Assembly: GCA_029884165.1 (NCBI GenBank)
Contig: JAOUIH010000025.1
Span: forward strand, 1-41,225
DNA length: 41,225 bases
Reading direction: 5' to 3'
From: Gammaproteobacteria bacterium
GTDB lineage: Bacteria; Pseudomonadota; Gammaproteobacteria; Steroidobacterales; Woeseiaceae
A program made the translations under genes and the position numbers. Of this stretch, positions 1-6,784 are shown in pieces. Within the stretch, counting starts at the first letter, position 1. Each line of letters opens with the position of its first letter. Under the pieces are notes generated by a model, which saw only the letters and a program-made list of their open reading frames with translations, was not told where the DNA came from and searched no databases.

Positions 1-113
1 GCTCCGTCCTCGCCACGAATTCTAATATGGTCCGGTTCTGCCACGGGCTCGGCTTTACGAGCCGGTTGGACGTACACGACCCGGGTCTGCTGCGCGTGGC
101 CATGGACCTGTAG
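1..113 (+). CDS. GNAT-type acetyltransferase, C-terminal fragment (cut by window edge)
   Basis: Reading frame 3 is open from the left edge to a TAG at 111-113 and gives 36 residues that look like the end of a GCN5-related N-acetyltransferase: an Asn-x-x-Met turn, then a GLGF motif and a DPGLLRV stretch. This is the usual last helix and beta-strand pair of the fold. The pattern resembles the acetyltransferase domain at the end of protein-lysine acetyltransferases fused to an acyl-CoA synthetase-like region, but the fragment is too short to tell that apart from a stand-alone enzyme. The acetyl-CoA binding loop lies outside the window. The next feature starts only 16 bases later and is a decayed gene, so no operon can be inferred. 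Confidence 0.6.
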   Translation, partial: SVLATNSNMVRFCHGLGFTSRLDVHDPGLLRVAMDL

Positions 114-129
114 GCCGGCCAGGGGTGGA

Positions 130-513
130 ATGAACCGTCGGCGGGCGTCACGCACGCCGGGCGTCAGCCGCCAGGACGTGACCGTGCCGACGATCGGCAT
201 CTCGAGCGCCGACGGCGATGCGGCCAAGGCGGCGCTGCCGCGGGTCTCGATCGAGTACTTCGTCGACCCGACCCGGCTTGGGGGGCATCCGGGGGCTACG
301 TTCGGTTGTACGCACCGCGGACGGTGGCGCTCGGCTCGTCGATCTCGCACTTCGACACGACGCCGGCGCCGAACCTGCTGATGGAGCCGTGCATAACAGG
401 CACGCTGCGCAGCAACGTCAATCTCGATCTAACGCCGTCGCTGATGAGCACGTCGGCTGGAATCTCGAGACGCTGAAGATCGGCGGCTGCGACAAGGGCG
501 TACTGTCGCGATA
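130..513 (+). pseudogene. Remnant of a PA-domain secreted protease, frameshifted
   Basis: Three pieces in different frames read as one conserved protein end. The first piece (130 to about 290) contains VTVPTIGISSADG and VSIEYFVDPTRLGG, typical of the end of a protease-associated (PA) domain. The second (about 295-445) contains GYVRLYAPRTVALGSS followed by SISHFDTTPAPNLLMEP. The third (about 447-513) contains VGWNLETLKIGGCD. In intact secreted peptidases of this type these blocks are collinear, so one shift near 285-297 and another near 440-450 have broken the gene. The 5' part with the catalytic domain is absent and the preceding gene ends 16 bases upstream. The ATG at 130 is probably accidental. 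The family call rests on remembered motif order; the frame changes are read directly. Confidence 0.6.
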
Positions 514-514
514 C

Positions 515-545
515 ACGGCCCGGTCGGATTTGCCGACCGGGCCGT
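515..545 (+). terminator. Hairpin at the end of the protease remnant
   Basis: A perfect 13-base-pair inverted repeat (515-527 with 533-545) closes a 5-base loop. No T-run follows, so it is terminator-like rather than a classical intrinsic terminator. Its place right after the remnant suggests it was that gene's 3' end. Confidence 0.5.
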
Positions 546-584
546 TCCGGGTGGGCCTGCCTCACCGCCCCCTATGCATATGCG

Positions 585-590
585 TATAAT
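585..590 (+). promoter_or_regulatory. Candidate -10 box upstream of the Frag1/DRAM-like gene
   Basis: A consensus TATAAT lies in a short AT-rich patch (574-606) within GC-rich sequence, about 100 bases before the likely start at 689. The -35 position at 17 bases spacing is poor, so this is only a candidate. Confidence 0.35.
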
Positions 591-688
591 GTATATTATG
601 TTAAATCACCCAGATACCTGGCCTAGCCATGGCCTGGGACGCCCTGACCCCTGCCGGTCCCGGACCGGGATTCCGCTATGCTAGCCCG

Positions 689-1390
689 ATGCCCCTGTAT
701 TACGTTCCACTGGTTGCCGGCCTGCTGCCGATATTTGCCGTAGGCCTCAGCTACCTGATTGCCTCCGGCCTCGACGTCATCCCGTCGTGCGTGCCGTTCA
801 TCGAGGGCTGCACGTCGATCAGCGCGACGGGCCGTTATCCGCCATCCAACTTTCTGTTCCGCGCAACCATGCTGCCGGAGGCCGTGGTGCTCGTCGCTTA
901 CTGGCTGCTTTCAGTCGCCTGGCTGCGTTCGCTGCAGCGGGCCGCGGGCCTGCCCGGGACCGGCGGACGTTACGTCGCGCTGCTTGGCATCGGCGCCTCG
1001 ATCGCCCTGGTCCTGTACGTGACCTTCCTGGGCACCCGGGAACCCTTCTACGAGTTCATGCGGCGCTTCGGTATCTATGTTTACTTCCTGTTCACGATCC
1101 TGGCGCAGATCTTCCTGGCTCGTTCGCTGCTCCGCCTGCCGCTGGATCGTTTCCTGCGGCGGCTCGCTCGCATCCAGCTCGGCCTCGCGCTGCTGCCGTT
1201 CGCCCTGGGCGCGCTGAACACGACGCTGAAGGCGACGCTGGCCAACCCGGATCCGGCCGAGAACGTCATCGAGTGGAACGTGGCGGTCCTGATGCAGGCC
1301 TACATCGCGCTCAGCTGGATCGGCTGGCGGCATACTGGCTTTTCTGCGGATTTCCGCCTGGCAGCGACGAACCGGGACCTGCAGGGCTGA
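689..1390 (+). CDS. Six-helix membrane protein, Frag1/DRAM/Sfk1-like
   Basis: The 233-residue product has six hydrophobic segments, at about residues 4-25, 54-74, 88-110, 122-144, 157-176 and 197-220, and almost no soluble domain. The first loop holds a Cys-rich stretch ending in GCTSISATGRYPP, followed by FLFRATMLPEA. This pattern is shared with the Frag1/DRAM/Sfk1 family of integral membrane proteins, whose bacterial members have no assigned biochemical role. An ATG at 629 in the same frame would add 20 residues with a Pro/Gly-rich, non-membrane character. I prefer 689 because it places helix 1 near the N-terminus, as in the family. Neither start has a clear Shine-Dalgarno sequence. The gene stands alone; the next gene converges on it. 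Confidence 0.7.
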   Translation: MPLYYVPLVAGLLPIFAVGLSYLIASGLDVIPSCVPFIEGCTSISATGRYPPSNFLFRATMLPEAVVLVAYWLLSVAWLRSLQRAAGLPGTGGRYVALLGIGASIALVLYVTFLGTREPFYEFMRRFGIYVYFLFTILAQIFLARSLLRLPLDRFLRRLARIQLGLALLPFALGALNTTLKATLANPDPAENVIEWNVAVLMQAYIALSWIGWRHTGFSADFRLAATNRDLQG

Positions 1391-1441
1391 TTCGGCGCCC
1401 TCTTCCCGACGGCTTCGGCCGAACCGGCGCCAGCGCGGGGC

Positions 1442-1969
1442 TCAGCGCGGAATGGACTTCGTGATTCTCGGCTCGTCCTCGTCATCCGCGCCATCGGGCG
1501 TCACCGAAAAATCGAGCACGCCGGTGGCGATCAGATCGGTGGAGGCCTGCGCGACGGAGAGCTCCGTTTCGACCTCGCGAAGTTTGACCTCGGACCGCAG
1601 GTTTTCCTCGGCCCGGTCGCTGAGTTCGGCGCGCAATTCCCGGGTTTTCTTGACCGAGTCCTTGAGGTCCCTGCGCAGCTTCTCGACCTCCCGGGACTGC
1701 ATGCCGATCGTCTTTTCCAGGCCCTCGATTTCCTTATCGGCCTGTTCGATCTTCTTGTCGCGGTCTTCGATCTCGGTCTTCGCCTTTTCGACCTCCGCCT
1801 TCGCGATGCGGAGTTCGGCGTCGAGCGAACGGATCCGGTCGTCGCGCGGATCGCGGGCCTTGGCCTGGAACTTGTTGCCGAAATACGCCCCGATCTTGCC
1901 GACGAACCAACCGAGCAGGAACGCTCCGAAGGTGATCAGCAACAGGTTTTGCGGGGTCTCCATGAACAT
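1442..1969 (-). CDS. Membrane-anchored coiled-coil protein, unknown function
   Basis: The 175-residue protein starts with one hydrophobic segment (about residues 8-28, rich in Leu, Phe and Gly) and then a long stretch of charged heptads (about 38-150). That stretch is dominated by Lys, Glu, Asp and Arg and should form a parallel coiled coil. The last 25 residues are acidic and look disordered. There is no enzyme motif. Such proteins can act as inner-membrane spacers or scaffolds, but nothing here assigns a role. The start at 1969 has an AGGA 7 bases upstream; a second Met two codons later is also possible. A candidate promoter and a 16-base palindrome lie upstream, and the gene looks monocistronic. 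Confidence 0.75.
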   Translation of the reverse strand: MFMETPQNLLLITFGAFLLGWFVGKIGAYFGNKFQAKARDPRDDRIRSLDAELRIAKAEVEKAKTEIEDRDKKIEQADKEIEGLEKTIGMQSREVEKLRRDLKDSVKKTRELRAELSDRAEENLRSEVKLREVETELSVAQASTDLIATGVLDFSVTPDGADDEDEPRITKSIPR

Positions 1970-2082
1970 TGCCGGATCCTGAACTGCGGTGGCAAGCAGG
2001 TAGATTATGCACTTTTGCCCATATGATGAAGGACCGAGTTCTCAGTCCGAAACCAGGCCAGCTACCCCGAAACACCGACACG

Positions 2083-2098
2083 TGGGCATTAATGCCCA
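2083..2098. promoter_or_regulatory. 16-base perfect palindrome upstream of the coiled-coil gene
   Basis: TGGGCATTAATGCCCA is its own reverse complement. It lies 114 bases upstream of the coiled-coil gene start and downstream of a candidate promoter. A related half, TTTTGCCCATATG, occurs near 2014-2026. This is the form of a dimeric regulator's operator, but no regulator gene is nearby. Confidence 0.35.
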
Positions 2099-2121
2099 TA
2101 AAGTGGATATTTATTCTATTT

Positions 2122-2152
2122 ATTTAACAAGAACTTATGCTTATTAAGTCAA
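2122..2152 (-). promoter_or_regulatory. Candidate sigma70 promoter for the coiled-coil gene
   Basis: Read on the minus strand, TTGACT (2152-2147) and TTAAAT (2127-2122) are separated by 19 bases in the only strongly AT-rich part of this gap. The spacing is longer than ideal. If used, the transcript would have a leader of about 145 bases that contains the palindrome. Confidence 0.35.
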
Positions 2153-2184
2153 GCATTTTCTAATACTGGCGCTGCCGCTTCGGG

Positions 2185-3147
2185 CTAGCCCAGCGCCACG
2201 CGGCTCCGATCCGGAAAGTCCGTGAAAACGCCGTCGATCTTCAGGGTTTCGGCAAACCAGCGCAGCATGTCGCCGTCCGTTTCGAAGCCCGGTGCGACCT
2301 GGTCCGCCCGGAACGTGTACGGGTGAACGGCGAGACCCGCCTCGTGCGCGAGTTTCACGAATCCCGTCGAGACCGGGTGTCCGTCGATGTCGGCCAGCTC
2401 GTACAGCAGTCCGAACCAGGGACCGAGCCCGTCCACGAAACTCGCCAGCTGTGCCATCCCGGCCTCGGTCAACATTGCCTCGTACTGCTCCGGGACGACC
2501 TTCGGCGCGATCGCGTCGATCAGCTGGATAAGCCTCAGGGGGCAACCCAGTTCGAAGCGCAGACGCTGCACTTCCGCGGGGTCGAAACACTGCACGAACA
2601 CCAGGTCGTCCTTGCTGCGGTAACCATAGTCGGCCAGCGTCTGCAAAACGGCCCTCGACAGATCGAAGCCCTCTGCACGGTGCCAGGCGGGCTCCTTGAT
2701 CTCGGGATAGATGCCGACCTGCCGCCCGGTCGAGCGGTTGAGTCCCTGCACCATCTCGATCTCCTCCCGCAGTGTCACCACGCGGAAGTCGCCCCGGTCC
2801 GCCGGAAAACGGTTCGGAAAGGCCGGCGCGTCACCTGCGTCATTCAGTCGCTCGTGAACGCGCAGCGTCCGGAGCTCGGCCAGGTCGAAGTCCCGCACGT
2901 ACCAGCGCCCGTCGTCGCGTGCGCGATCCGGAAAGCGGTCTGCGACGTCGGTGACCCGGTCGATGTGGATGTCATGGCAGACGATCAGTTCACCGTCCTT
3001 CGACGCGACGACGTCCTGCTCCAGGTAGTCGGCGCCCATGCCGTAGGCCAATGCCTTGGCGGCCAGCGTATGTTCCGGCAAATACCCGCTTGCGCCGCGG
3101 TGGGCGATGATCAGCGGCAGCGATTTGTGGCGGGGCAGTCTGTCCAA
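2185..3147 (-). CDS. glpQ: Glycerophosphodiester phosphodiesterase (GlpQ-like)
   Basis: The enzyme hydrolyses glycerophosphodiesters to sn-glycerol 3-phosphate and an alcohol. The 320-residue protein opens with IIAHRGASGYLPEHT (residues 13-27), the HRG-x-x-x-x-x-PE-T signature holding a catalytic His and metal ligands. This is followed by YLEQDVVASKDGELIVCHD, with the E-x-D ligands and second His expected of GDPD TIM barrels. Length and the insertion before VTLREEIEMV match the GlpQ rather than the UgpQ subgroup. No signal peptide is visible, unlike periplasmic E. coli GlpQ, so a cytoplasmic site is inferred. The start is a TTG at 3147 with GAGGTGA 6 bases upstream. It lies 27 bases after the stop of the TIR-like gene, so the two probably share a transcript. 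Confidence 0.88.
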   Translation of the reverse strand: MDRLPRHKSLPLIIAHRGASGYLPEHTLAAKALAYGMGADYLEQDVVASKDGELIVCHDIHIDRVTDVADRFPDRARDDGRWYVRDFDLAELRTLRVHERLNDAGDAPAFPNRFPADRGDFRVVTLREEIEMVQGLNRSTGRQVGIYPEIKEPAWHRAEGFDLSRAVLQTLADYGYRSKDDLVFVQCFDPAEVQRLRFELGCPLRLIQLIDAIAPKVVPEQYEAMLTEAGMAQLASFVDGLGPWFGLLYELADIDGHPVSTGFVKLAHEAGLAVHPYTFRADQVAPGFETDGDMLRWFAETLKIDGVFTDFPDRSRVALG

Positions 3148-3174
3148 GTCAGCTCACCTCGGGCGATGTGGCCC

Positions 3175-3624
3175 TCATGGGAAATCGATCACGTCCCAGC
3201 GGGCCGTGTCCTCGTGGCGTGCCAGCTGGCGCACGGCGTCGACGATCTCGCGCTCGTTCCATTCCAGGTGCTTGCGCGCGCGCTTGGCGAGCTCAGGAGC
3301 CGTGTCGCGCACGCCGCCGAACGGGCGAATGACGATAACGGGCTTGTCGTTCGCTTCCGCGACATCCATCTGGTAGCGCAGGAGATCTGCGTTCTCGTCG
3401 AACTGGCTTGCCAGGATCACGGCAACCTCGGCCTGCTTGATCTGCGCAATATACTCGTCCTTGATGGCGGCCAGTCCGCCGGACTGCGGCATGTTCTCGG
3501 GTCTGCTCGTATTGATGTAAAAAAACCGCTCGACGCTCTCCAGAAACTCGAAAACCCGGAGGTAACTCGAATCGGCGCGGAACAGGTGCGAGACATAGAC
3601 TCGAATCGGGTTCTTCTCGGACAC
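3175..3624 (-). CDS. TIR-like (MTH538/ThsB-type) domain protein
   Basis: The 149-residue protein is a single domain with a flavodoxin-like TIR pattern: strand IRVYVSH (7-13), a charged helix, YINTSRPENMP (36-46), a helix KDEYIAQIKQA, strand EVAVILAS (66-73), LLRYQMDVAEANDKP (81-95) and strand VIVIRPFG. This resembles the TIR-like family that includes ThsB of Thoeris defence. In active TIR NADases the helix that corresponds to 81-95 carries a Trp/Tyr-x-x-x-Glu; here Gln85 occupies the Glu position, so NAD cleavage is doubtful. The longer open frame to 3789 is rejected because a GTG at 3624 has GGAGG 6 bases upstream. It likely forms an operon with the phosphodiesterase gene downstream. A signalling or adaptor role is possible but not shown. 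Confidence 0.7.
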   Translation of the reverse strand: MSEKNPIRVYVSHLFRADSSYLRVFEFLESVERFFYINTSRPENMPQSGGLAAIKDEYIAQIKQAEVAVILASQFDENADLLRYQMDVAEANDKPVIVIRPFGGVRDTAPELAKRARKHLEWNEREIVDAVRQLARHEDTARWDVIDFP

Positions 3625-3818
3625 CGGGACCTCCGTAGAGCCATGATTTGCAGCCAGTTTAACGAATAGGGTTCGATGAAGGCCAGCACCCGTTCCGCAC
3701 TTCCGGAAGGCGCAAAAGCCTGTTTCCATGCCCGGGCGCTTTCTGTATCGTACGGCCAGCCCGCGGCCCGCCAGGCTTGCGAGGCACAACCGGATCCCGG
3801 ATTCCTGATGCCACGCTG

Positions 3819-4553
3819 ATGCGACTGCTTCTCTACAACATTCGGTACGCGGTCGGCGCCGGCGCGTCCATGCACGTGCCGTTGCCGGGCGCCGGCTACC
3901 TGCTGGGCAACCAGAGCGTGCTGCCCGACATCACCAGGTTCGTGCGCTCCTGCGACCCCGACTTCGTGGGGCTGATCGAGGTCGACACGGGCTCGATCCG
4001 AAGCCGTATGATCAACCAGGCGGAGGCCATTGCCACCGAACTGGGCATGAATACCTCGTACGAGATCAAGTACGGCGAGTCGTCGCTCAACCAGTTGATC
4101 CCGATTATTCGCAAGCAGGGCAATGCCTTCCTCGCCGCCGAGCGGGTCCACGGAGAGACCTTCCATTTCTTCGATACCGGCATCAAGCGCCTCATCCTCG
4201 AGCTGGAGATGGAGCACTTCGCCGTGTTCCTCGTGCACCTGTCGCTCAAATACCGGCACCGCCACCTGCAGCTCCGGCGCCTGTACGACATCATTGCCGA
4301 TACGAAGAAACCGGTCATCGTGGCCGGCGACTTCAATACGTTCTGGGGTAATAACGAAATTTACCTGTTCATGAAGGCCGCCGGGCTCAAGAGTGCCAAT
4401 ATGCTCGGCCTGCCGTCCTACCCGAGTCGCTCGCCACGCAAAGAGCTCGACTTCATCCTGTACCAGGACGGCATCACCGTTCGCAATTTCGAGATCCCCG
4501 ACGTGCGATTCTCGGATCACCTGCCGCTCATCTGCGACTTCGACGTGCGCTGA
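3819..4553 (+). CDS. Endonuclease/exonuclease/phosphatase (EEP) family protein
   Basis: This 244-residue protein belongs to the fold of DNase I, exonuclease III and inositol phosphatases. Metal and catalytic motifs are visible in order: LLYNIRYA near the N-terminus (Asn ligand), FVGLIEVDTG (Glu ligand) near residue 52, the HLSLKYRHR strand with the active His, VAGDFNTFWGN (Asp/Asn pair) near 170, and SDHLPLICDF (Asp-His) near the C-terminus. It is a complete hydrolase active site. Substrate cannot be read from sequence: nucleic acid, phosphoinositide-like and sphingomyelinase-like members share these motifs. I chose the ATG at 3819 because it sits directly before the first strand; the frame is open to an ATG at 3777. 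The gene is divergent from the TIR-like gene and 39 bases before the FadJ-like gene. Confidence 0.8.
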   Translation: MRLLLYNIRYAVGAGASMHVPLPGAGYLLGNQSVLPDITRFVRSCDPDFVGLIEVDTGSIRSRMINQAEAIATELGMNTSYEIKYGESSLNQLIPIIRKQGNAFLAAERVHGETFHFFDTGIKRLILELEMEHFAVFLVHLSLKYRHRHLQLRRLYDIIADTKKPVIVAGDFNTFWGNNEIYLFMKAAGLKSANMLGLPSYPSRSPRKELDFILYQDGITVRNFEIPDVRFSDHLPLICDFDVR

Positions 4554-4592
4554 ACGGCACCAGCGTCCAGGCCGGCGGCAACGGAGACAATA

Positions 4593-6641
4593 ATGACAGC
4601 GACCGACACGCAAGCTTACCTGCATTGGCACCTCGAGACCGACGGCGACGGCATAGCCTGGCTTTGCATCGACAAGCACGATGGAAGCGCCAACGTCCTC
4701 TCCGGCGCGGTACTGCAGGAACTCGCATCGATCATGGAGCCCTGGGTCCGGACGCCCCCGGCCGGCATCGTGCTGCATTCCGGCAAGTCGAACGGCTTCG
4801 TCATGGGCGCGGACATCAACGAGTTCACGAAGATCGCGACCGCTGACGAGGCGTACGGGCTGATTCGCCTCGGCCAGCAGGTCATGGACCGCCTCGAGTC
4901 GCTGGCCTGCCCGTCCGTTGCCGTGATCAACGGCTTCGCGCTGGGCGGGGGACTCGAACTCGCCATGGCTTGCCGCTATCGCATCGCGCTGGAGAACGAC
5001 AAGCCCGTGCTGGGCCTCCCCGAGGTTCAGCTTGGCATACACCCGGGCTTCGGCGGCACGGTGCGTGCCGTCCGGATTGCCGGGGTCCGGGCGGCGATGG
5101 CCCTGATGCTGGCCGGTCAGCCGATCACCGTCGGCAAGGGCCTGCGGCAGGGCCTCGTCGACCGCGTCGTGCCGGCCGGCGGCTGGCGCCCGGCCGCTCT
5201 CGACATGCTCAGGTCCGGCCGGCCGGCCCACCGTGCTCCCCTGTTCGATCGCGTGCTGAACCTGGCGCCACTCCGGCCACTCGTTGCGCGCCAGTTGCGC
5301 GCCCAGGTCGCCCGCAAGGCGCGGCGCGACCACTATCCGTCGCCGTACGCGATGATAGACCTCTGGGTGCAGCACGGCGCCTCGCCGAAGACCGGCTACG
5401 AGGCGGAGGCGCGTTCGATGGCCGGCCTGATGGTCGGTAGCACGGCCCGGAACCTGGTGCGGGTGTTCTTTCTGCAGAACCGGCTGAAATCGTTGGGCGG
5501 CAAGTCCGGCAGCAAGGTCGCCCGTGTGCACGTCATCGGCGCGGGCGTGATGGGCGGCGACATAGCCGCATGGTGTGCGCTGCGCGGACTCGAGGTCACA
5601 TTGCAGGACCGGGAAATGAAATACATCGAACCGGCGCTGGCGCGCGCGAGCAAACTGTTCGAGAAAAAGGCGCGTGGGACCGATGCCGTCGACAAGGCCC
5701 GCGCGCGGCTGCGCGCCGATATCGCCGGCGACGGCGTTGCCGATGCAGACCTTGTCATCGAGGCCATTTTCGAAAACCGGGAGGCGAAACAGGAACTCTA
5801 CCGGTCCGTCGAGCCACGCATGAAAGCGGGTGCGATCCTCGCGACGAATACCTCCAGCATCCGGCTCGAAGAGCTGCGCACGGTGCTCGAGGCGCCGCAG
5901 CGCTTCATCGGGCTGCACTTCTTCAACCCGGTCGCGCAGTTACCGCTGGTCGAGGTCATCCGCTGCACCGATACCGAGACCGCCGCTCTCGACACCGGCT
6001 TCGGCTTCGTCAAGGCCATCGGCAAGCTGCCGCTGCCCTGCTCCAGCTCGCCCGGCTTCGTCGTCAACCGGATTCTCGGGCCCTACATGGCCGAGGCGAT
6101 GCACCTCGCCAACGAAGGGGTCCCGCTGGCTGGCATCGACGCGGCGGCCGAGGATTTCGGCATGCCGATGGGCCCGGTCGAACTGGTGGACAGCGTCGGC
6201 CTCGATATTGCGCTGAACGTGTCCCGCGTACTCGGGGCCGCCGCCGGGCGCGAGGCGCCGGGGGGTCTCGAAGACATGGTCGAGCAGGGTCGGCTGGGTC
6301 GTAAATCCGGCTCCGGGTTCTATCGCTGGGAGAACGGCAAGGCGGTCAAGCCCGAGCCTGGCCCGGCAGAAAAGGCCCGCATCCCGGCGGATATCGTCGA
6401 CCGGCTGATGCTGCCGATGGTCAATGAAGCCGTAGCCTGTCTGCACGAGAAGGTCGTCGAGGACGCCGACCTGCTGGACGCCGGCGTGATCTTCGGGACC
6501 GGTTTCGCACCGTTTCGGGGCGGGCCGGTCAATTACGCCCGCGAACGGGGCTCCAGGGAAGTCATTGCAGCGCTGGAGCGCCTGGCGGACGTGCACGGCG
6601 AACGCTTCAGGCCGCATCCCGGCTGGTCGGAACTCGGCTGA
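4593..6641 (+). CDS. fadJ: Enoyl-CoA hydratase / 3-hydroxyacyl-CoA dehydrogenase (FadB/FadJ-type)
   Basis: The 682-residue two-domain enzyme performs hydration and NAD-dependent oxidation of 2-enoyl-CoA in fatty acid beta-oxidation. The N-terminal crotonase domain has the oxyanion-hole stretch GFVMGADINEF and both catalytic glutamates, Glu122 in LGGGLELA and Glu144 in LPEVQLGIHPGFGG. A Rossmann dehydrogenase domain begins near residue 309 (VIGAGVMGG) and carries the catalytic HFFNP near 441. The C-terminal helical domain includes GPVELVDSVGLD and GRKSGSGFYRW. It is somewhat shorter than E. coli FadJ (714). The thiolase partner (fadI or fadA) is not next to it, so the complex would be encoded at two sites. 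GGAG lies 8 bases before the ATG. FadB and FadJ subtypes are not firmly separable here. Confidence 0.9.
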   Translation: MTATDTQAYLHWHLETDGDGIAWLCIDKHDGSANVLSGAVLQELASIMEPWVRTPPAGIVLHSGKSNGFVMGADINEFTKIATADEAYGLIRLGQQVMDRLESLACPSVAVINGFALGGGLELAMACRYRIALENDKPVLGLPEVQLGIHPGFGGTVRAVRIAGVRAAMALMLAGQPITVGKGLRQGLVDRVVPAGGWRPAALDMLRSGRPAHRAPLFDRVLNLAPLRPLVARQLRAQVARKARRDHYPSPYAMIDLWVQHGASPKTGYEAEARSMAGLMVGSTARNLVRVFFLQNRLKSLGGKSGSKVARVHVIGAGVMGGDIAAWCALRGLEVTLQDREMKYIEPALARASKLFEKKARGTDAVDKARARLRADIAGDGVADADLVIEAIFENREAKQELYRSVEPRMKAGAILATNTSSIRLEELRTVLEAPQRFIGLHFFNPVAQLPLVEVIRCTDTETAALDTGFGFVKAIGKLPLPCSSSPGFVVNRILGPYMAEAMHLANEGVPLAGIDAAAEDFGMPMGPVELVDSVGLDIALNVSRVLGAAAGREAPGGLEDMVEQGRLGRKSGSGFYRWENGKAVKPEPGPAEKARIPADIVDRLMLPMVNEAVACLHEKVVEDADLLDAGVIFGTGFAPFRGGPVNYARERGSREVIAALERLADVHGERFRPHPGWSELG

Positions 6642-6717
6642 ACCTGGGCACTGGGTCGCAATTCGCTTGCCAAAGTGTGCGAGGTTTCACGATGTCGGCG
6701 AAAGGCGGTATCGACGT

Positions 6718-6738
6718 TTGACAATATCACGTTAGAAT
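6718..6738 (+). promoter_or_regulatory. Candidate promoter elements before the cNMP-rhodanese gene
   Basis: TTGACA at 6718-6723 is a perfect -35 consensus and TAGAAT at 6733-6738 is a good -10, but they are only 9 bases apart and cannot serve one promoter. One of them may pair with a weaker partner. An AGGAAAGG follows at 6747-6754. Confidence 0.3.
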
Positions 6739-6784
6739 AACGACTTAGGAAAGGTGTCGACGCAGTCGGTCACGGCTGCGCTCC

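Noticed and set aside
2323..3669. A 448-codon plus-strand frame opposite glpQ and the TIR-like gene
   Set aside because: Both minus-strand genes have family motifs and good ribosome sites; the plus frame crosses their boundary without any domain.
3175..4553. Reading the TIR/EEP neighbourhood as a Thoeris defence system
   Set aside because: No ThsA-like effector (SIR2 or other NADase) is present, and the TIR-like protein lacks the expected catalytic Glu, so the label is not justified.
3417..5918. An 833-codon open frame on the minus strand
   Set aside because: It runs antisense through the EEP and FadJ-like genes, which have complete family motifs. Its composition is rich in Arg, His and Asp, as expected for a high-GC shadow frame.
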